Positions 14,688-23,719 of a stretch of 25,788 nucleotides of DNA are shown piece by piece. Within the stretch, counting starts at the first letter, position 1. Each line of letters starts with the position of its first letter. Source of the DNA: UBA7332 sp051652645 (GTDB lineage: Bacteria > Bacteroidota > Bacteroidia > Bacteroidales > UBA7332); the NCBI GenBank assembly GCA_051652645.1, contig JBOFUP010000061.1, positions 1-25,788 on the forward strand. The letters are read 5' to 3'. The notes under the pieces are model-generated. The model searched no databases, was not told the DNA's origin, and saw only the letters and a list, made by a program, of their open reading frames with translations. The translations under genes and the position numbers were made by a program.

Positions 14688-15524
14688 TTACTTTTCAATT
14701 GAAACCAACTCAACATCAAAGATAAGAGTTGAATTTGGTTTGATTTTATCACCAGCCTGACGCTCACCGTAAGCGATATTTGAAGGAATAAACAATTTAT
14801 ATTTAGAACCAACAGACATCAATTGAAGAGCCTCTGTCCATCCTGGGATAACTTGATTAACACCAAAGACTACACCTTCACCTTTGTCAAACTCAGTACC
14901 ATCAATCAAAGTACCACGATAGTTAACTTTAACACGGTCTGTAGCCAATGGAGCCTTACCAGCACCAGCTTTCTCCACAATATATTGAAGGCCACTAGCT
15001 GTAACTTTCACACCATCTTTAGAAGCATTAGATGCCAAGAAAGCCTCTCCAGCCGCTTTGTTAGACAAAGCCTCTTCTGCTGCGATTTTAGCTTCTTCAC
15101 GCTGCTTTGGTGATTGGTAAGAGCGATAGTACTCCATCGCATCCTGCTGAGTCATTGCCAATGTAGTATCTCCATCCAAAGCACGTTTGAACGCATTCAT
15201 CAATACCGCTTTGTTTGCATTAGCACCCTCTGTTCTGGTTTTGATCTCATAAGCTACTTGACCTGCATTTTGCAAAGCAATAACATAAGCTTGCTCTTTA
15301 TCAAGACCTGCTTCGAATCCCATAAGCAATGAATCCTTTTTCCCAGGACCACCAGGAAGTTGATCGATATACTCTTTGAAGTTATTACCAACAATAACAC
15401 CCAAAGCCATGCTTAAAGAGTCTACATCACTCGATACTTTTGCAGATCCACCAACACCATTACAAGATGTTAGTCCTGCACCCAAAGTAGCCATTGCTAC
15501 CAATGATAATGCAATATTTTTCAT
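14688..15524 (-). CDS. FKBP-type peptidyl-prolyl isomerase, lipoprotein
   Basis: This is a 278-residue protein. The signal peptide ends in LTSC with Cys21, so it should be anchored to the envelope. An N-terminal helical dimerisation domain (about 32-165) begins VDSLSMALGVIVGNNF, as in FkpA and Mip. The FKBP domain (about 170-278) carries TASGLQY, VNYRGTLIDGTEFDKG, the active-site strand VNQVIPGWTEALQLM, and IPSNIAYGE. It accelerates proline isomerisation and chaperones exported proteins. It lies 66 nt downstream of a second FKBP gene on the same strand, with no terminator between, so the two probably form an operon that ends at the long hairpin 14615-14672. Confidence 0.93.
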   Translation of the reverse strand: MKNIALSLVAMATLGAGLTSCNGVGGSAKVSSDVDSLSMALGVIVGNNFKEYIDQLPGGPGKKDSLLMGFEAGLDKEQAYVIALQNAGQVAYEIKTRTEGANANKAVLMNAFKRALDGDTTLAMTQQDAMEYYRSYQSPKQREEAKIAAEEALSNKAAGEAFLASNASKDGVKVTASGLQYIVEKAGAGKAPLATDRVKVNYRGTLIDGTEFDKGEGVVFGVNQVIPGWTEALQLMSVGSKYKLFIPSNIAYGERQAGDKIKPNSTLIFDVELVSIEK

Positions 15525-15590
15525 GCTAAAACTAAATATTTATCTAATTATATTTATTCAATAATATATACCTTAATTACGATATAGTTA

Positions 15591-16175
15591 TCAGATAACT
15601 TCCAACAACTCTACTTCGAACACCAAAGTACTGAATGGTGCAATTGCTTGACCAGCTCCACGCTCACCATAAGCCAATTGGTAAGGGATGAACAATCTCC
15701 ACTTAGAACCTTCGCTCATCAACTGCAAAGCTTCAACCCATCCTGGGATAACTTGATTAACCCCGAATGTAGCTGGTTCACCACGCTGTACAGAGCTATC
15801 AAACACTTGACCATTGATTAATGTTCCCTCATAGTGACATTTTACTTGGTCAGTAGCAAGAGGCTTCTTACCAGAACCCTCGTTGATAACCTCATACTGC
15901 AAACCGCTAGCCAAAGTTACAACACCCTCACGTTTTGCGTTCTCTGCCAAGAATGACTCACCTGCACCCTTGATTGCATCAGCTTGACGCTGTTGAAGTT
16001 TCCCGAAATAATCATTCAAAATCTGATTCACCTCTTCAGCTGACAATTCTGGTTGCTTACCTTCAAATACAGCAGTTACAGCTGCCATAAAATCCTCAAT
16101 GTTCAACTCCTGAATACCAGAAGCTTTAAAACTTCCTGCAACGTTCAATCCCAAAGAATAGCTAATCTTATCCAT
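15591..16175 (-). CDS. FKBP-type peptidyl-prolyl isomerase, without signal peptide
   Basis: This is a 194-residue protein that starts MDKISYSLGLNVAGSF with no signal peptide, so it is probably cytoplasmic. A compact helical dimerisation domain (about 1-80) is followed by an FKBP domain (about 85-194) with LASGLQYEV, CHYEGTLINGQVFDSS, VNQVIPGWVEALQLM, IPYQLAYGERGAG and FEVELLEV. This is the FKBP22/Mip-type layout. It is a paralogue of the lipoprotein downstream. A 24-bp stretch encoding the VNQVIPGW active-site strand is identical in both genes (14838-14861 and 15738-15761). A minus-strand -7 box lies about 45 nt upstream. Confidence 0.93.
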   Translation of the reverse strand: MDKISYSLGLNVAGSFKASGIQELNIEDFMAAVTAVFEGKQPELSAEEVNQILNDYFGKLQQRQADAIKGAGESFLAENAKREGVVTLASGLQYEVINEGSGKKPLATDQVKCHYEGTLINGQVFDSSVQRGEPATFGVNQVIPGWVEALQLMSEGSKWRLFIPYQLAYGERGAGQAIAPFSTLVFEVELLEVI

Positions 16176-16220
16176 AATTTTCTTTATAAAGGTTTTTAGT
16201 TTTATACTTATTGGTACTTA

Positions 16221-16228
16221 CAAAAGTA
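16221..16228 (-). promoter_or_regulatory. -7 box for the FKBP pair
   Basis: The minus strand reads TACTTTTG, matching TAnnTTTG, about 45 nt before the ATG at 16175. No good -33 element was seen. The divergent U32 gene has the same octamer on the plus strand at 16311. Confidence 0.55.
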
Positions 16229-16310
16229 ATCAAAATAGTGAATTACTACTCTTAAAAAGTCATTATTTATTAACATATGCACAATTCGTAGAGGTTTGTC
16301 TGCTTTTTAT

Positions 16311-16318
16311 TACTTTTG
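16311..16318 (+). promoter_or_regulatory. -7 box for the U32-family gene
   Basis: TACTTTTG matches TAnnTTTG and lies 36 nt before the ATG at 16355. A TTTG at 16295-16298 is too close (12 nt) to be a normal -33 element. Confidence 0.55.
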
Positions 16319-16354
16319 CTCCCAATTTACTACTATTAATTGAGTGTATTAATT

Positions 16355-17608
16355 ATGAGACTAAACGATATAGAGATAATGGCTCCAGCTGGTTCGTACG
16401 AATCTCTCGCTGCTGCCATTCAAGGAGGAGCTGACTCAATATACTTCGGTATAGAGGGTCTAAATATGAGGTCTAAGTCATCAAACAACTTCACAATAGA
16501 AGATCTACACAATATTGCAAAGATCTGCCGTGAAAATGGACTTAAGAGCTATTTGACAGTTAACACTATCATATATAACAATGATCTTGAGTTGATGAAA
16601 AGAATCATCAACGCAGCAAAAGAGGCTGAACTTTCAGCTATTATTGCAAGTGATGTAGCTCCTATGAGCTATGCTAGAGAGATTGGCGTAGAGGTACACC
16701 TATCAACTCAGCTAAACATCACAAACAGTGAAGCTCTAAAATTCTATGCTCAATTCGCAGATGTTGTCGTTCTTGCTCGAGAATTAAACATGGATCAAGT
16801 AGCTGAGATATTTAGCGACATCGAAAAGTATCAGATAAAAGGCCCTAGCGGCGAACTTATCCGTATTGAAATGTTCGTGCATGGTGCTCTTTGTATGGCA
16901 GTGTCTGGCAAGTGCTATTTGAGTCTTCACGAAAAGAGCAAATCAGCAAATCGTGGCGACTGCTCTCAGATGTGTCGTAGATCATATATCGTCACCGACA
17001 AAGAGACTGGAGCTGAACTAGAGGTTGACAACGAGTACATCATGTCTCCAAAAGATTTAAAGACCATTGGATTCCTTGACAAAGTTCTTCAATCGGGCGT
17101 AAGAGTGCTTAAGATAGAAGGTAGAGCTCGTGGTGCCGAATACGTAAGAGCCACCGTAGAGTGCTACAAAGAGGCAACAAAGGCTATCATAGATGGCGAA
17201 TTCACCCAGGAGAAGGTTAAGGCTTGGGACAATAAACTTCGAACTGTCTTCAACCGCGGATTCTGGGATGGTTACTACCTTGGCAAGAAGCTTGGGGAGT
17301 GGAGCTCTAACTTCGGTTCTGAAGCAACTAAGAGAAAAGTCTATGTAGGCAAAGGCATGAAATACTTCTCTAACATAGGTGTGGCTGAGTTCCTCATCGA
17401 GACTCAGAAGATAGAAGTTGGTGACGAACTTCTCATCACAGGTCCTACTACGGGGGCTATAACAGTGAAAGTTGAAGAGCTAAGAGTTGACTACAAAAAT
17501 GTAGACTCAGCAGGCAAAGGAGACCTCGTTTCGTTCTACATTGGAGAGAAGATTCGTCCTTCTGACAAACTATTCCGTTTGGTTAAGAACACTTCGCTAA
17601 TGGCATAA
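16355..17608 (+). CDS. Peptidase U32-family protein, probable tRNA hydroxylation protein (TrhP/YegQ-like)
   Basis: This is a 417-residue cytosolic protein. It opens with IEIMAPAGSYESLAAAIQGGADSIYFG, the family TIM-barrel start. The U32 signature E-x-F-x2-G-A-L-C-x4-G-x-C-x-L-S is complete at 172-190. Cys180, Cys187, Cys203 and Cys207 are placed like the cysteines that ligate an Fe-S cluster in characterised U32 proteins such as UbiU/UbiV. U32 proteins are now known mostly as prephenate-dependent or O2-independent hydroxylases. The closest fit is TrhP, which hydroxylates U34 of certain tRNAs, but RlhA-like or true peptidase roles cannot be excluded. The ATG at 16355 is preferred over the in-frame ATG at 16340 because it fits the family N-terminus. 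It is monocistronic. Confidence 0.87.
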   Translation: MRLNDIEIMAPAGSYESLAAAIQGGADSIYFGIEGLNMRSKSSNNFTIEDLHNIAKICRENGLKSYLTVNTIIYNNDLELMKRIINAAKEAELSAIIASDVAPMSYAREIGVEVHLSTQLNITNSEALKFYAQFADVVVLARELNMDQVAEIFSDIEKYQIKGPSGELIRIEMFVHGALCMAVSGKCYLSLHEKSKSANRGDCSQMCRRSYIVTDKETGAELEVDNEYIMSPKDLKTIGFLDKVLQSGVRVLKIEGRARGAEYVRATVECYKEATKAIIDGEFTQEKVKAWDNKLRTVFNRGFWDGYYLGKKLGEWSSNFGSEATKRKVYVGKGMKYFSNIGVAEFLIETQKIEVGDELLITGPTTGAITVKVEELRVDYKNVDSAGKGDLVSFYIGEKIRPSDKLFRLVKNTSLMA

Positions 17609-17617
17609 TACTAGACA

Positions 17618-17677
17618 ATATACAACAATGGAGGGTAAGAAGATATTTAATGCTTCTTACCCTCCATTGTTGTATAT
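17618..17677. repeat. 25-bp perfect inverted repeat without U-tract, after the U32 gene
   Basis: Positions 17618-17642 are the exact reverse complement of 17653-17677 around the 10-nt loop ATATTTAATG. The core is CAATGGAGGGTAAGAAG. It begins 9 nt past the U32 stop codon. Neither flank has a T-run, unlike the other hairpins in the window. It probably protects or terminates the transcript, but the mechanism is not evident. Confidence 0.8.
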
Positions 17678-17713
17678 CTACAGAGCTTTAGTAGCTATAT
17701 GAAACACAAATAC

Positions 17714-17753
17714 AAAAGGCGTTCAAATACAAACTCGTATTCGAACGCCTTTT
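17714..17753. terminator. Terminator hairpin between the convergent U32 and DUF6359 genes
   Basis: AAAAGGCGTTC (17714-17724) pairs with GAACGCCTTTT (17743-17753). After one mismatch, five further pairs (17726-17730 with 17737-17741) lead to the loop AAACTC. Both strands end in only four Ts. It lies 16 nt past the stop of the leftward operon. Confidence 0.8.
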
Positions 17754-17769
17754 ATTAAATACAATACTA

Positions 17770-20004
17770 TTACTTCAATTCATAGCCTGTAATATCACGA
17801 ATACCTTTTAGTTTAGTAAACATAGCCCTCAAGTTTCCTTCTACTAGCAACACTTTACCTTTGTTACCAGGATTATCCTTAAGGTTAACAGCATTTCTCA
17901 TACCAGATGGTGCTGATTGATCATTCAGTTTAACTGAGATACATTTATTATAATCTGTCTCATCTGGCGAATCTGCTATAAACACATTTGTACTTGAATC
18001 AAAATCTGAAAATAACTCATCTCCAGGATTAAAAACACTTACACCATTCTTTATACATCCTACTAAGTATCCTGTTACCCATTTAGCTGTTTCACCTTGA
18101 GCATCTAATGCTTCAGAAACATTGTATGGATTAGTTTGTGTGCCTTTATCTCCTGGAATTTCCTCCTTCAACACAGTCAAAGTATAAGCCTGCTCAGCAG
18201 AAACTCCATTATTAGTAACTGTAATAACTATGTCTGACGACTCTTCCATTTCTGGAGCAGTACCAGAGATAGTAGCAGTACCATCACCGTTATCAGTCAA
18301 AGTAGCCCACTCTGGTAGACCAGCTGCTGTAATAGTAGTTGCACCAGAAGCGTTTAAAACAGATGTCTTAACCTCATAAGAATATGGTGCTCCAATCTCA
18401 ATCGAGGTTATAGCTGATGATGTAATAGACACTTTTGTTTCAGTAGAAGCCTCTCCTGCAAAAATAAAGTTATCTAAACACCATGTAGTAGACATGCTTT
18501 GCCCTCCCATACCTTCGTAACGGAATCCGATATGAACAGGTCCAGTGAATGCAGACAAATCAATTGTAGCAGGAACAAATTCATAATTTGGCGTAGCAGG
18601 TGTAGCTAGAGCTGATGGGACAACCTTTGTCTGTACCGTCTCACCATCAACGCATTGTAATACAAAAACCTCAAATTTAGTATCGTCTTTCCAATATGCT
18701 TGAGCCGTTTCAAAACTTACAGACTTAACTAATGCAGATGCAAGATCCAAAGCAGGTGAAATAATCCAAGATTCATGAACTAAGTTAGCTGTTGCACCAT
18801 GTGCTGTAGCTTGAATATAGCCATTTTCTTCATAAATTTTACCTTGCCATTTACGAGTTCCTTGTATCGCTATGTTCTGCCACCCTTCTTCAACAAAATC
18901 TTTATTAACTACAACGTTATTGAAGTCAATCTCATAACCAGGCTCCAATGCTGTTTGATCTCCACAAACTTCGACTACACCAGGGCCTTCTGGAGTATAC
19001 CCTTCAAGAGTGAACTCCGTAGTGTTCTTAAGACCAGACTTACCGAAGTAAGCAGTAAGATCACCAAGGATAGCTACTTTTTTGTGGTATGCACGAGCTT
19101 CGTTGTCCACTAGGTTAATGATAGAGCGGATCTCAGAACCAGCACTAAGCTGAACGTGAATCAATTTAGAAGGATCAGTATCCTCGAGTGACTGAGCAAT
19201 AAGAATGTTTGAAGGAGTAACAAAAGAACCTGGAGCAAATGCGTAAACATTCTCGTTATCCACGCTGTTTACAGCTCCCACGATGTAACCTTCAACCCAT
19301 TTACCGCCCTGACCTTGTGAAGCGATAGCCTGAGACACAGTGTATGGGTTCTCTTGTGAACCATCACCATCACCCACAGGACCATCATTGCCAGTAGCAC
19401 CACCGAATGAGAAGTCATCGACACGGAAAGTAGTAGAGTTTGAAGCTCCACCTAACGCTTGGTAACGGAAGCCGATGTAAACCAACTCACCCTCGTTAGA
19501 CAAGTCTATGTCACCCGAAAGAACAAATGTATTATCAGCAGAAGCCTCCTCTGCGATAGTTACATCAAGCTTTCTCTTTTCTGCAGACACTTCATTACTT
19601 ACCATAGCATACACCTCAAGAGAAGAGGTATTCTGCCAGAAAGATTTAGATGTCTTGAATGAAACAGTCTTTTGAACTGCATCTTTCACGTTGAAACCTG
19701 GAGAGATCAACCAATACTCATACTCAGCAGCAGTACCATTGTGAGCTGAAGCTTGAGCATAGCCATTATCATCAAATAGCTTACCCTGCCAATCGCGATC
19801 CCCCTTCACTTTCTCTATTTTCCATCCCTCAAGAGAGATATTCCCATTATCAGTAACTGTGTTGAAGTCCTGGAAGTATAGAGTTACAGGTTCATTTGGA
19901 TCTTGTCCACCAGGAGGAATAATATTATCCTCTACGTTATTACAAGCTGTGAAGACTAGCAAAAAAGCTAGCAACATACCTGTAATGTTCTTTAGTTTGT
20001 TCAT
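17770..20004 (-). CDS. Multidomain lipoprotein: two choice-of-anchor-J-like and two DUF6359-like modules
   Basis: This is a 744-residue protein. The signal peptide ends in FTAC with Cys21. Domains in order: choice-of-anchor-J-like beta-sandwich 42-201 (DWQGKLFDDNGYAQASAH, YWLISPGFN, VDDFSFGG); DUF6359-like 213-336 (GSQENPYTVSQAIA, KWVEGYIVG); a second anchor-J-like module 357-516 (KWQGKIYEENGYIQATAH, SWIISPALD, LDNFIFAG); an Ig-like module 523-612 (LPEWATLTDNGDGTATISG); and a second DUF6359-like module 617-744 (GTQTNPYNVSEALD, KWVTGYLVG). The paired modules clearly arose by internal duplication. DUF6359 proteins are uncharacterised; the fold looks OB-like, which I state tentatively. It is the last gene of the TonB-receptor operon, 36 nt after the DUF5689 gene. 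It probably acts as a surface ligand-binding protein, but the ligand is unknown. Confidence 0.83.
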   Translation of the reverse strand: MNKLKNITGMLLAFLLVFTACNNVEDNIIPPGGQDPNEPVTLYFQDFNTVTDNGNISLEGWKIEKVKGDRDWQGKLFDDNGYAQASAHNGTAAEYEYWLISPGFNVKDAVQKTVSFKTSKSFWQNTSSLEVYAMVSNEVSAEKRKLDVTIAEEASADNTFVLSGDIDLSNEGELVYIGFRYQALGGASNSTTFRVDDFSFGGATGNDGPVGDGDGSQENPYTVSQAIASQGQGGKWVEGYIVGAVNSVDNENVYAFAPGSFVTPSNILIAQSLEDTDPSKLIHVQLSAGSEIRSIINLVDNEARAYHKKVAILGDLTAYFGKSGLKNTTEFTLEGYTPEGPGVVEVCGDQTALEPGYEIDFNNVVVNKDFVEEGWQNIAIQGTRKWQGKIYEENGYIQATAHGATANLVHESWIISPALDLASALVKSVSFETAQAYWKDDTKFEVFVLQCVDGETVQTKVVPSALATPATPNYEFVPATIDLSAFTGPVHIGFRYEGMGGQSMSTTWCLDNFIFAGEASTETKVSITSSAITSIEIGAPYSYEVKTSVLNASGATTITAAGLPEWATLTDNGDGTATISGTAPEMEESSDIVITVTNNGVSAEQAYTLTVLKEEIPGDKGTQTNPYNVSEALDAQGETAKWVTGYLVGCIKNGVSVFNPGDELFSDFDSSTNVFIADSPDETDYNKCISVKLNDQSAPSGMRNAVNLKDNPGNKGKVLLVEGNLRAMFTKLKGIRDITGYELK

Positions 20005-20040
20005 ACTTGTTTGATATTAATATTAGAAATCCGTAATAAA

Positions 20041-20886
20041 TCACTCGAAAATAAAACCTTCACCTAAATCTGTAAGTGAGCGAAGGATAAGCTGCCATGT
20101 GTTATTGTATTTACTAACAACAAGCACCATATCACCACGCCCCGTAGGGAGAGTCGTCTCAGCAAAATTTGCGTATTGACTTGTTCCGATATAGATCTTG
20201 TTACCAGCCTCATCAACTATGTACTGTGTCTTAACGTTTGTACCAGTAACACCAAATGTTTGGTCACCTCCTTTTTCAAAGCTCACACCCTTTAGTCTGA
20301 TCAATTTACCAAGCATAGTAACACCCGAAGCTGTAACCTCTGGAATAGTAACATCAGCAATAACTGCATTCTCTTTAGCTGGCAAACCAGTAGCATCGAT
20401 TCTCTCCTTTGCAATTGGCATTGGAAGACGACCTAGATCTGTACGGTTGGCTGATGCGTTATAATAGCTAACACCGATCTGTGGCATACCACCATAACGA
20501 CCAATATTCAAGCCATCACAACGGAAAGTCACCTTCTGACCAACTGGATATAAACCCGTCAAGCTACCAGCGTCAATAGATATTGCAATAGCACCATTAG
20601 TAGGATTCTCCTCTTGTATCATCAAGCTCTTGTATATATTACCCGAACGGTCGTCTGAGATAACGATACCAGAGATATACACTGGAGTCTCTGAATCTAT
20701 CAAGTCAGTAGCAGAGAAGTTATCCGTCCCTTTAAGGAATTGACTCTTTAGTTGCTCTATTGTATGAGTTGGAGCAGGAGGCTCCTTGTCGTTCAAATCT
20801 GGTGTCACATAATCTCTCGTACAACTGAAGTTAGCCGTAGCTAAAACAGCTATGAGAAACATAGGTATTTTATTTAGAAGTCTCAT
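20041..20886 (-). CDS. DUF5689-family lipoprotein
   Basis: This is a 281-residue protein. The signal peptide ends in ANFSC with Cys22. The body matches the DUF5689 pattern: an N-terminal helix THTIEQLKSQF (about 41-51), then a first beta-barrel-like stretch TPVYISGIVISDDRSGNIYKSLMIQ, GAIAISIDAGSLTGLYPVGQKV and DGLNIGRYGGMPQIG. A second similar unit follows (LGKLIRLKGVSFEKG to MVLVVSKYNNTWQLILRSLTDL). Both units look OB-fold-like. DUF5689 genes often accompany TonB-dependent receptors in this phylum, in the place a SusD-like protein holds elsewhere. The gene lies 29 nt after the receptor gene and 36 nt before the DUF6359 gene, so the three form one operon. No biochemical role is established that I know of. 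Confidence 0.82.
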   Translation of the reverse strand: MRLLNKIPMFLIAVLATANFSCTRDYVTPDLNDKEPPAPTHTIEQLKSQFLKGTDNFSATDLIDSETPVYISGIVISDDRSGNIYKSLMIQEENPTNGAIAISIDAGSLTGLYPVGQKVTFRCDGLNIGRYGGMPQIGVSYYNASANRTDLGRLPMPIAKERIDATGLPAKENAVIADVTIPEVTASGVTMLGKLIRLKGVSFEKGGDQTFGVTGTNVKTQYIVDEAGNKIYIGTSQYANFAETTLPTGRGDMVLVVSKYNNTWQLILRSLTDLGEGFIFE

Positions 20887-20915
20887 TGTTGTATCTTTAA
20901 TTGTAGAGTTTATTA

Positions 20916-23660
20916 TTAAAATCTGTAACCCATATTCAAGAATAGGTTGAACCCTTGTGCATAGTAGTACTTGTTAGGGAACTTGTTCAACGAAGTCTTG
21001 TCAATATTCACACCGCTAAGAGGCAAACGTCCTTGTTGGAAACCACCAGTCTTAAGTTCAGTGTTATTAAGAATATTGTTTACACTAAGGTTGATGTTAA
21101 GAGATCTACGTTTTGGAAGGTAGATTAGTTTACCCACCGAAGCATCCAAAAGGAAGCCATTCTTGAATTTCTCTTGTGTAGCTAGCGCATCAATAACCTC
21201 TTGATCGTTTTGATATAGGTTATCATAAGCAGCCTTAGTGAAGTGACTTGGAGCGAAATCTATGTAGTTATTCCCAAAGAAGCTCAACGTCACATCAGCA
21301 AACCACATCTTCTCGTGGCGATAGTCAAGCGTAACACTTCCTACGGCCTGAGGACCTGTGTTTACTTTAAGGTCTTTAGTCATCACAAGATCATACTCAT
21401 CGGCAGCAGAACCATTTTCGTAACTCTTCACACCGATAGCATTGTTAGTGTAACGATAGTCTGCGTATGTACCAGCGGCTGTAATACCGAAGTTGTTATT
21501 GATCTTGAAGTTAATAGCTGCTTCAACACCCATATATTGCTTTTCCATCTTTGTCATAACGAAGTTCACGAATGTCATAGCTTGATCATCGTAGTATCCG
21601 TTTACCTCAGATGCATCCCATATGTTTGTATTGAAAACACTAACACGACCCTTCACACGAGGGAATAGGAAGTTGTAACTCAAATCTGCAGATACAATCT
21701 TCTCACTGTTTAGGTAAGGGATGTGTGTATCCTTAATACGTGGTGAAACGTAAGCATTGTTTGCCATTGGTGCACGCGACTCAAAGATTCCGCTTGCAGA
21801 AACCCAGTGGCGACCATCAAATTTGTAAGAAGCCCCTACTTTGAACGATGGGTCCATAAACCAGAAGCTCTTACCCTTTCCGTATGAGTTCTCAGGAGCA
21901 CGACCATTCTGGTAGTGTCCCTCACGCCAGAAGCTAGTGTATGCAAATTTAGCTGCATAATTCAAGTTCCATGCACCCCAATCCCACTGGTTTTGAGCAA
22001 ACACATCAGCTTTAATTACATTTATATCATAGCTGTAACCAAACTTATCACCCTCTTTGATTTCACGACCTGGATTGCGAAGGTCATTCTCAACGATAGA
22101 AGCATCACCTGGGAAATCACGCTCAGCAAATTGGTCAGTATCTTTCCAATACTGTCCACCCATAAGATCACTCATCGTTTTGTAGTACATCCCTTTTGAG
22201 TACTTAGCATTAACGCCAGCAGTAACTTTAAGGAAGCGATTTACTGTCTTATTATAAGTTGAGTTAAGTGAGAACTCCATTAAGTTGCTATGACGTTCCT
22301 CAATGCTATACTTAGCATTACTCTTTACACCCTCCTCATTATCAGATGCATTTTGTCTAGCATTCGCTGCATAAAGCTCATCCCAGTTCAACTGAGTAAC
22401 ATTCGTATTACCCGATTGCCACATCTGCGCTAGTTCATTTGCTATATCAGCATTCTGAGCAAAGCTAGGAAGGTTACGATAGTAGTCTGGGCGTGGGTCT
22501 GGAGCATTGTAGAAGTTCAGTGCTGTTGAACTATATGTATTATAGTGGAAACCAAAACCAGAAACCAAACGACTCTGTTGGTCTATCTTCCACTCATGAG
22601 AGAGGATTACAGTTGGGTCGTATGAGTTAACTACTCTTGAGTTACGCTTCTCCCCTGCTTGATAACCCCAGTATGGGTTGTAGTAGATACTTCCAGCTAG
22701 GTCATAAACCTCCTGTGTTGTAGCACCCTGTTGTGCTCTCTCAGTTGGAGAACCAAATGTAGTCAATGAAAGGCTGTGACGCTCATTGAATACCTTTTCT
22801 GCTCCAAAGTAGTAACCCCAAGAGTTGTAGAATGTACCATCCCATGCTCCCTCATTTGCCCAACGATAGATCAATCCACCTGTGAAAGCCCATCCATTCG
22901 ACATAAGGCCCGTAGAGTGTGAAGCCATACCCCTCAGTGTATATGATCTGTTTGTTGCAGCAAGAGAGAAGTTAGTACCAGCTGCCATCTTACTAGCTCG
23001 GCTGATAATATTTGTAGCTCCACCAATAGCACCAAAGCCATATGAAGCTGCATCTGTATAGTTAGCCACATCCTTCTGACGGAAAAGAGTGTTCATACCA
23101 CCCAAACCAGAGTAATTGAAACGACCTCTTACACCATCATTAAAGGATACACCATTTATATATGTGTCTGAATACTCCTGAGAGTATCCTCTCACACTGA
23201 ATCTTGTTGGACTAAATGTGAAACTAGCCTTACGAAGATACACATCATCTGAGGCTCCCATAAGTGTAGAGACTGCTTGATTCTGGCTCTCATCTTCGTC
23301 AATCTGAGTTTCCGAAAATACAAATACTGTACTTTCATCAACATCAGGTCTATCAACACGACTTACTGTCACTGCTCCTAGATCATTCAATCCTTGATTG
23401 AGAGTCACAGGGATATTAACAACAGGAACATTAGAAGAACTAAATGATACGATATCTAGTCCTGTTGTAAGGTTAGCGATATTAAATTCGCCTAGATCAT
23501 TTGTAACTACAGAAATTCGCCTATCATTCAACAACACAGTCACACCTGCCACTGGTTTTGAAGAAGCCAATTCAATCACTGTTCCTCTTAGCGATGCTTT
23601 CTGTGCAAAAGCTGATACGCTGAAGAAAGTGAGGAGAACTACCCAAATCTTTTGTCTCAT
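20916..23660 (-). CDS. TonB-dependent outer-membrane receptor with N-terminal carboxypeptidase-regulatory-like domain
   Basis: This is a 914-residue protein with a signal peptide cut at AFA|Q (19/20). Residues about 22-95 are a carboxypeptidase-D-regulatory-like beta-sandwich (LRGTVIELASSKPVAGVTVLLND). The plug (about 110-225) contains FSVRGYSQEYSDTYINGVSFND and YGFGAIGGATNII. The remainder is an aromatic-rich 22-strand-type barrel ending in LFLNMGYRF, whose terminal Phe is the usual BAM recognition residue. It imports a bound substrate using TonB-ExbB-ExbD energy. It is shorter than typical SusC proteins and no SusD gene is nearby; DUF5689 and DUF6359 lipoproteins follow instead. The substrate is unknown; the divergent EEP gene hints at a phosphate-containing one. 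Confidence 0.92.
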   Translation of the reverse strand: MRQKIWVVLLTFFSVSAFAQKASLRGTVIELASSKPVAGVTVLLNDRRISVVTNDLGEFNIANLTTGLDIVSFSSSNVPVVNIPVTLNQGLNDLGAVTVSRVDRPDVDESTVFVFSETQIDEDESQNQAVSTLMGASDDVYLRKASFTFSPTRFSVRGYSQEYSDTYINGVSFNDGVRGRFNYSGLGGMNTLFRQKDVANYTDAASYGFGAIGGATNIISRASKMAAGTNFSLAATNRSYTLRGMASHSTGLMSNGWAFTGGLIYRWANEGAWDGTFYNSWGYYFGAEKVFNERHSLSLTTFGSPTERAQQGATTQEVYDLAGSIYYNPYWGYQAGEKRNSRVVNSYDPTVILSHEWKIDQQSRLVSGFGFHYNTYSSTALNFYNAPDPRPDYYRNLPSFAQNADIANELAQMWQSGNTNVTQLNWDELYAANARQNASDNEEGVKSNAKYSIEERHSNLMEFSLNSTYNKTVNRFLKVTAGVNAKYSKGMYYKTMSDLMGGQYWKDTDQFAERDFPGDASIVENDLRNPGREIKEGDKFGYSYDINVIKADVFAQNQWDWGAWNLNYAAKFAYTSFWREGHYQNGRAPENSYGKGKSFWFMDPSFKVGASYKFDGRHWVSASGIFESRAPMANNAYVSPRIKDTHIPYLNSEKIVSADLSYNFLFPRVKGRVSVFNTNIWDASEVNGYYDDQAMTFVNFVMTKMEKQYMGVEAAINFKINNNFGITAAGTYADYRYTNNAIGVKSYENGSAADEYDLVMTKDLKVNTGPQAVGSVTLDYRHEKMWFADVTLSFFGNNYIDFAPSHFTKAAYDNLYQNDQEVIDALATQEKFKNGFLLDASVGKLIYLPKRRSLNINLSVNNILNNTELKTGGFQQGRLPLSGVNIDKTSLNKFPNKYYYAQGFNLFLNMGYRF

Positions 23661-23711
23661 AATTTATGAAGTTTTGGTGGTTAGATTAAACACTCATTTT
23701 AATTTAGTCCG

Positions 23712-23719
23712 CAAAAATA
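23712..23719 (-). promoter_or_regulatory. -7 box for the TonB-receptor operon
   Basis: The minus strand reads TATTTTTG, matching TAnnTTTG, about 52 nt before the receptor ATG. The nearest upstream TTTG on that strand (23748-23745) is 25 nt away, longer than usual. Confidence 0.5.

Noticed and set aside
20041..20886. DUF5689 protein as a SusD-type lipoprotein
   Set aside because: It is far shorter than SusD, beta-rich and lacks the helical TPR-like pattern.
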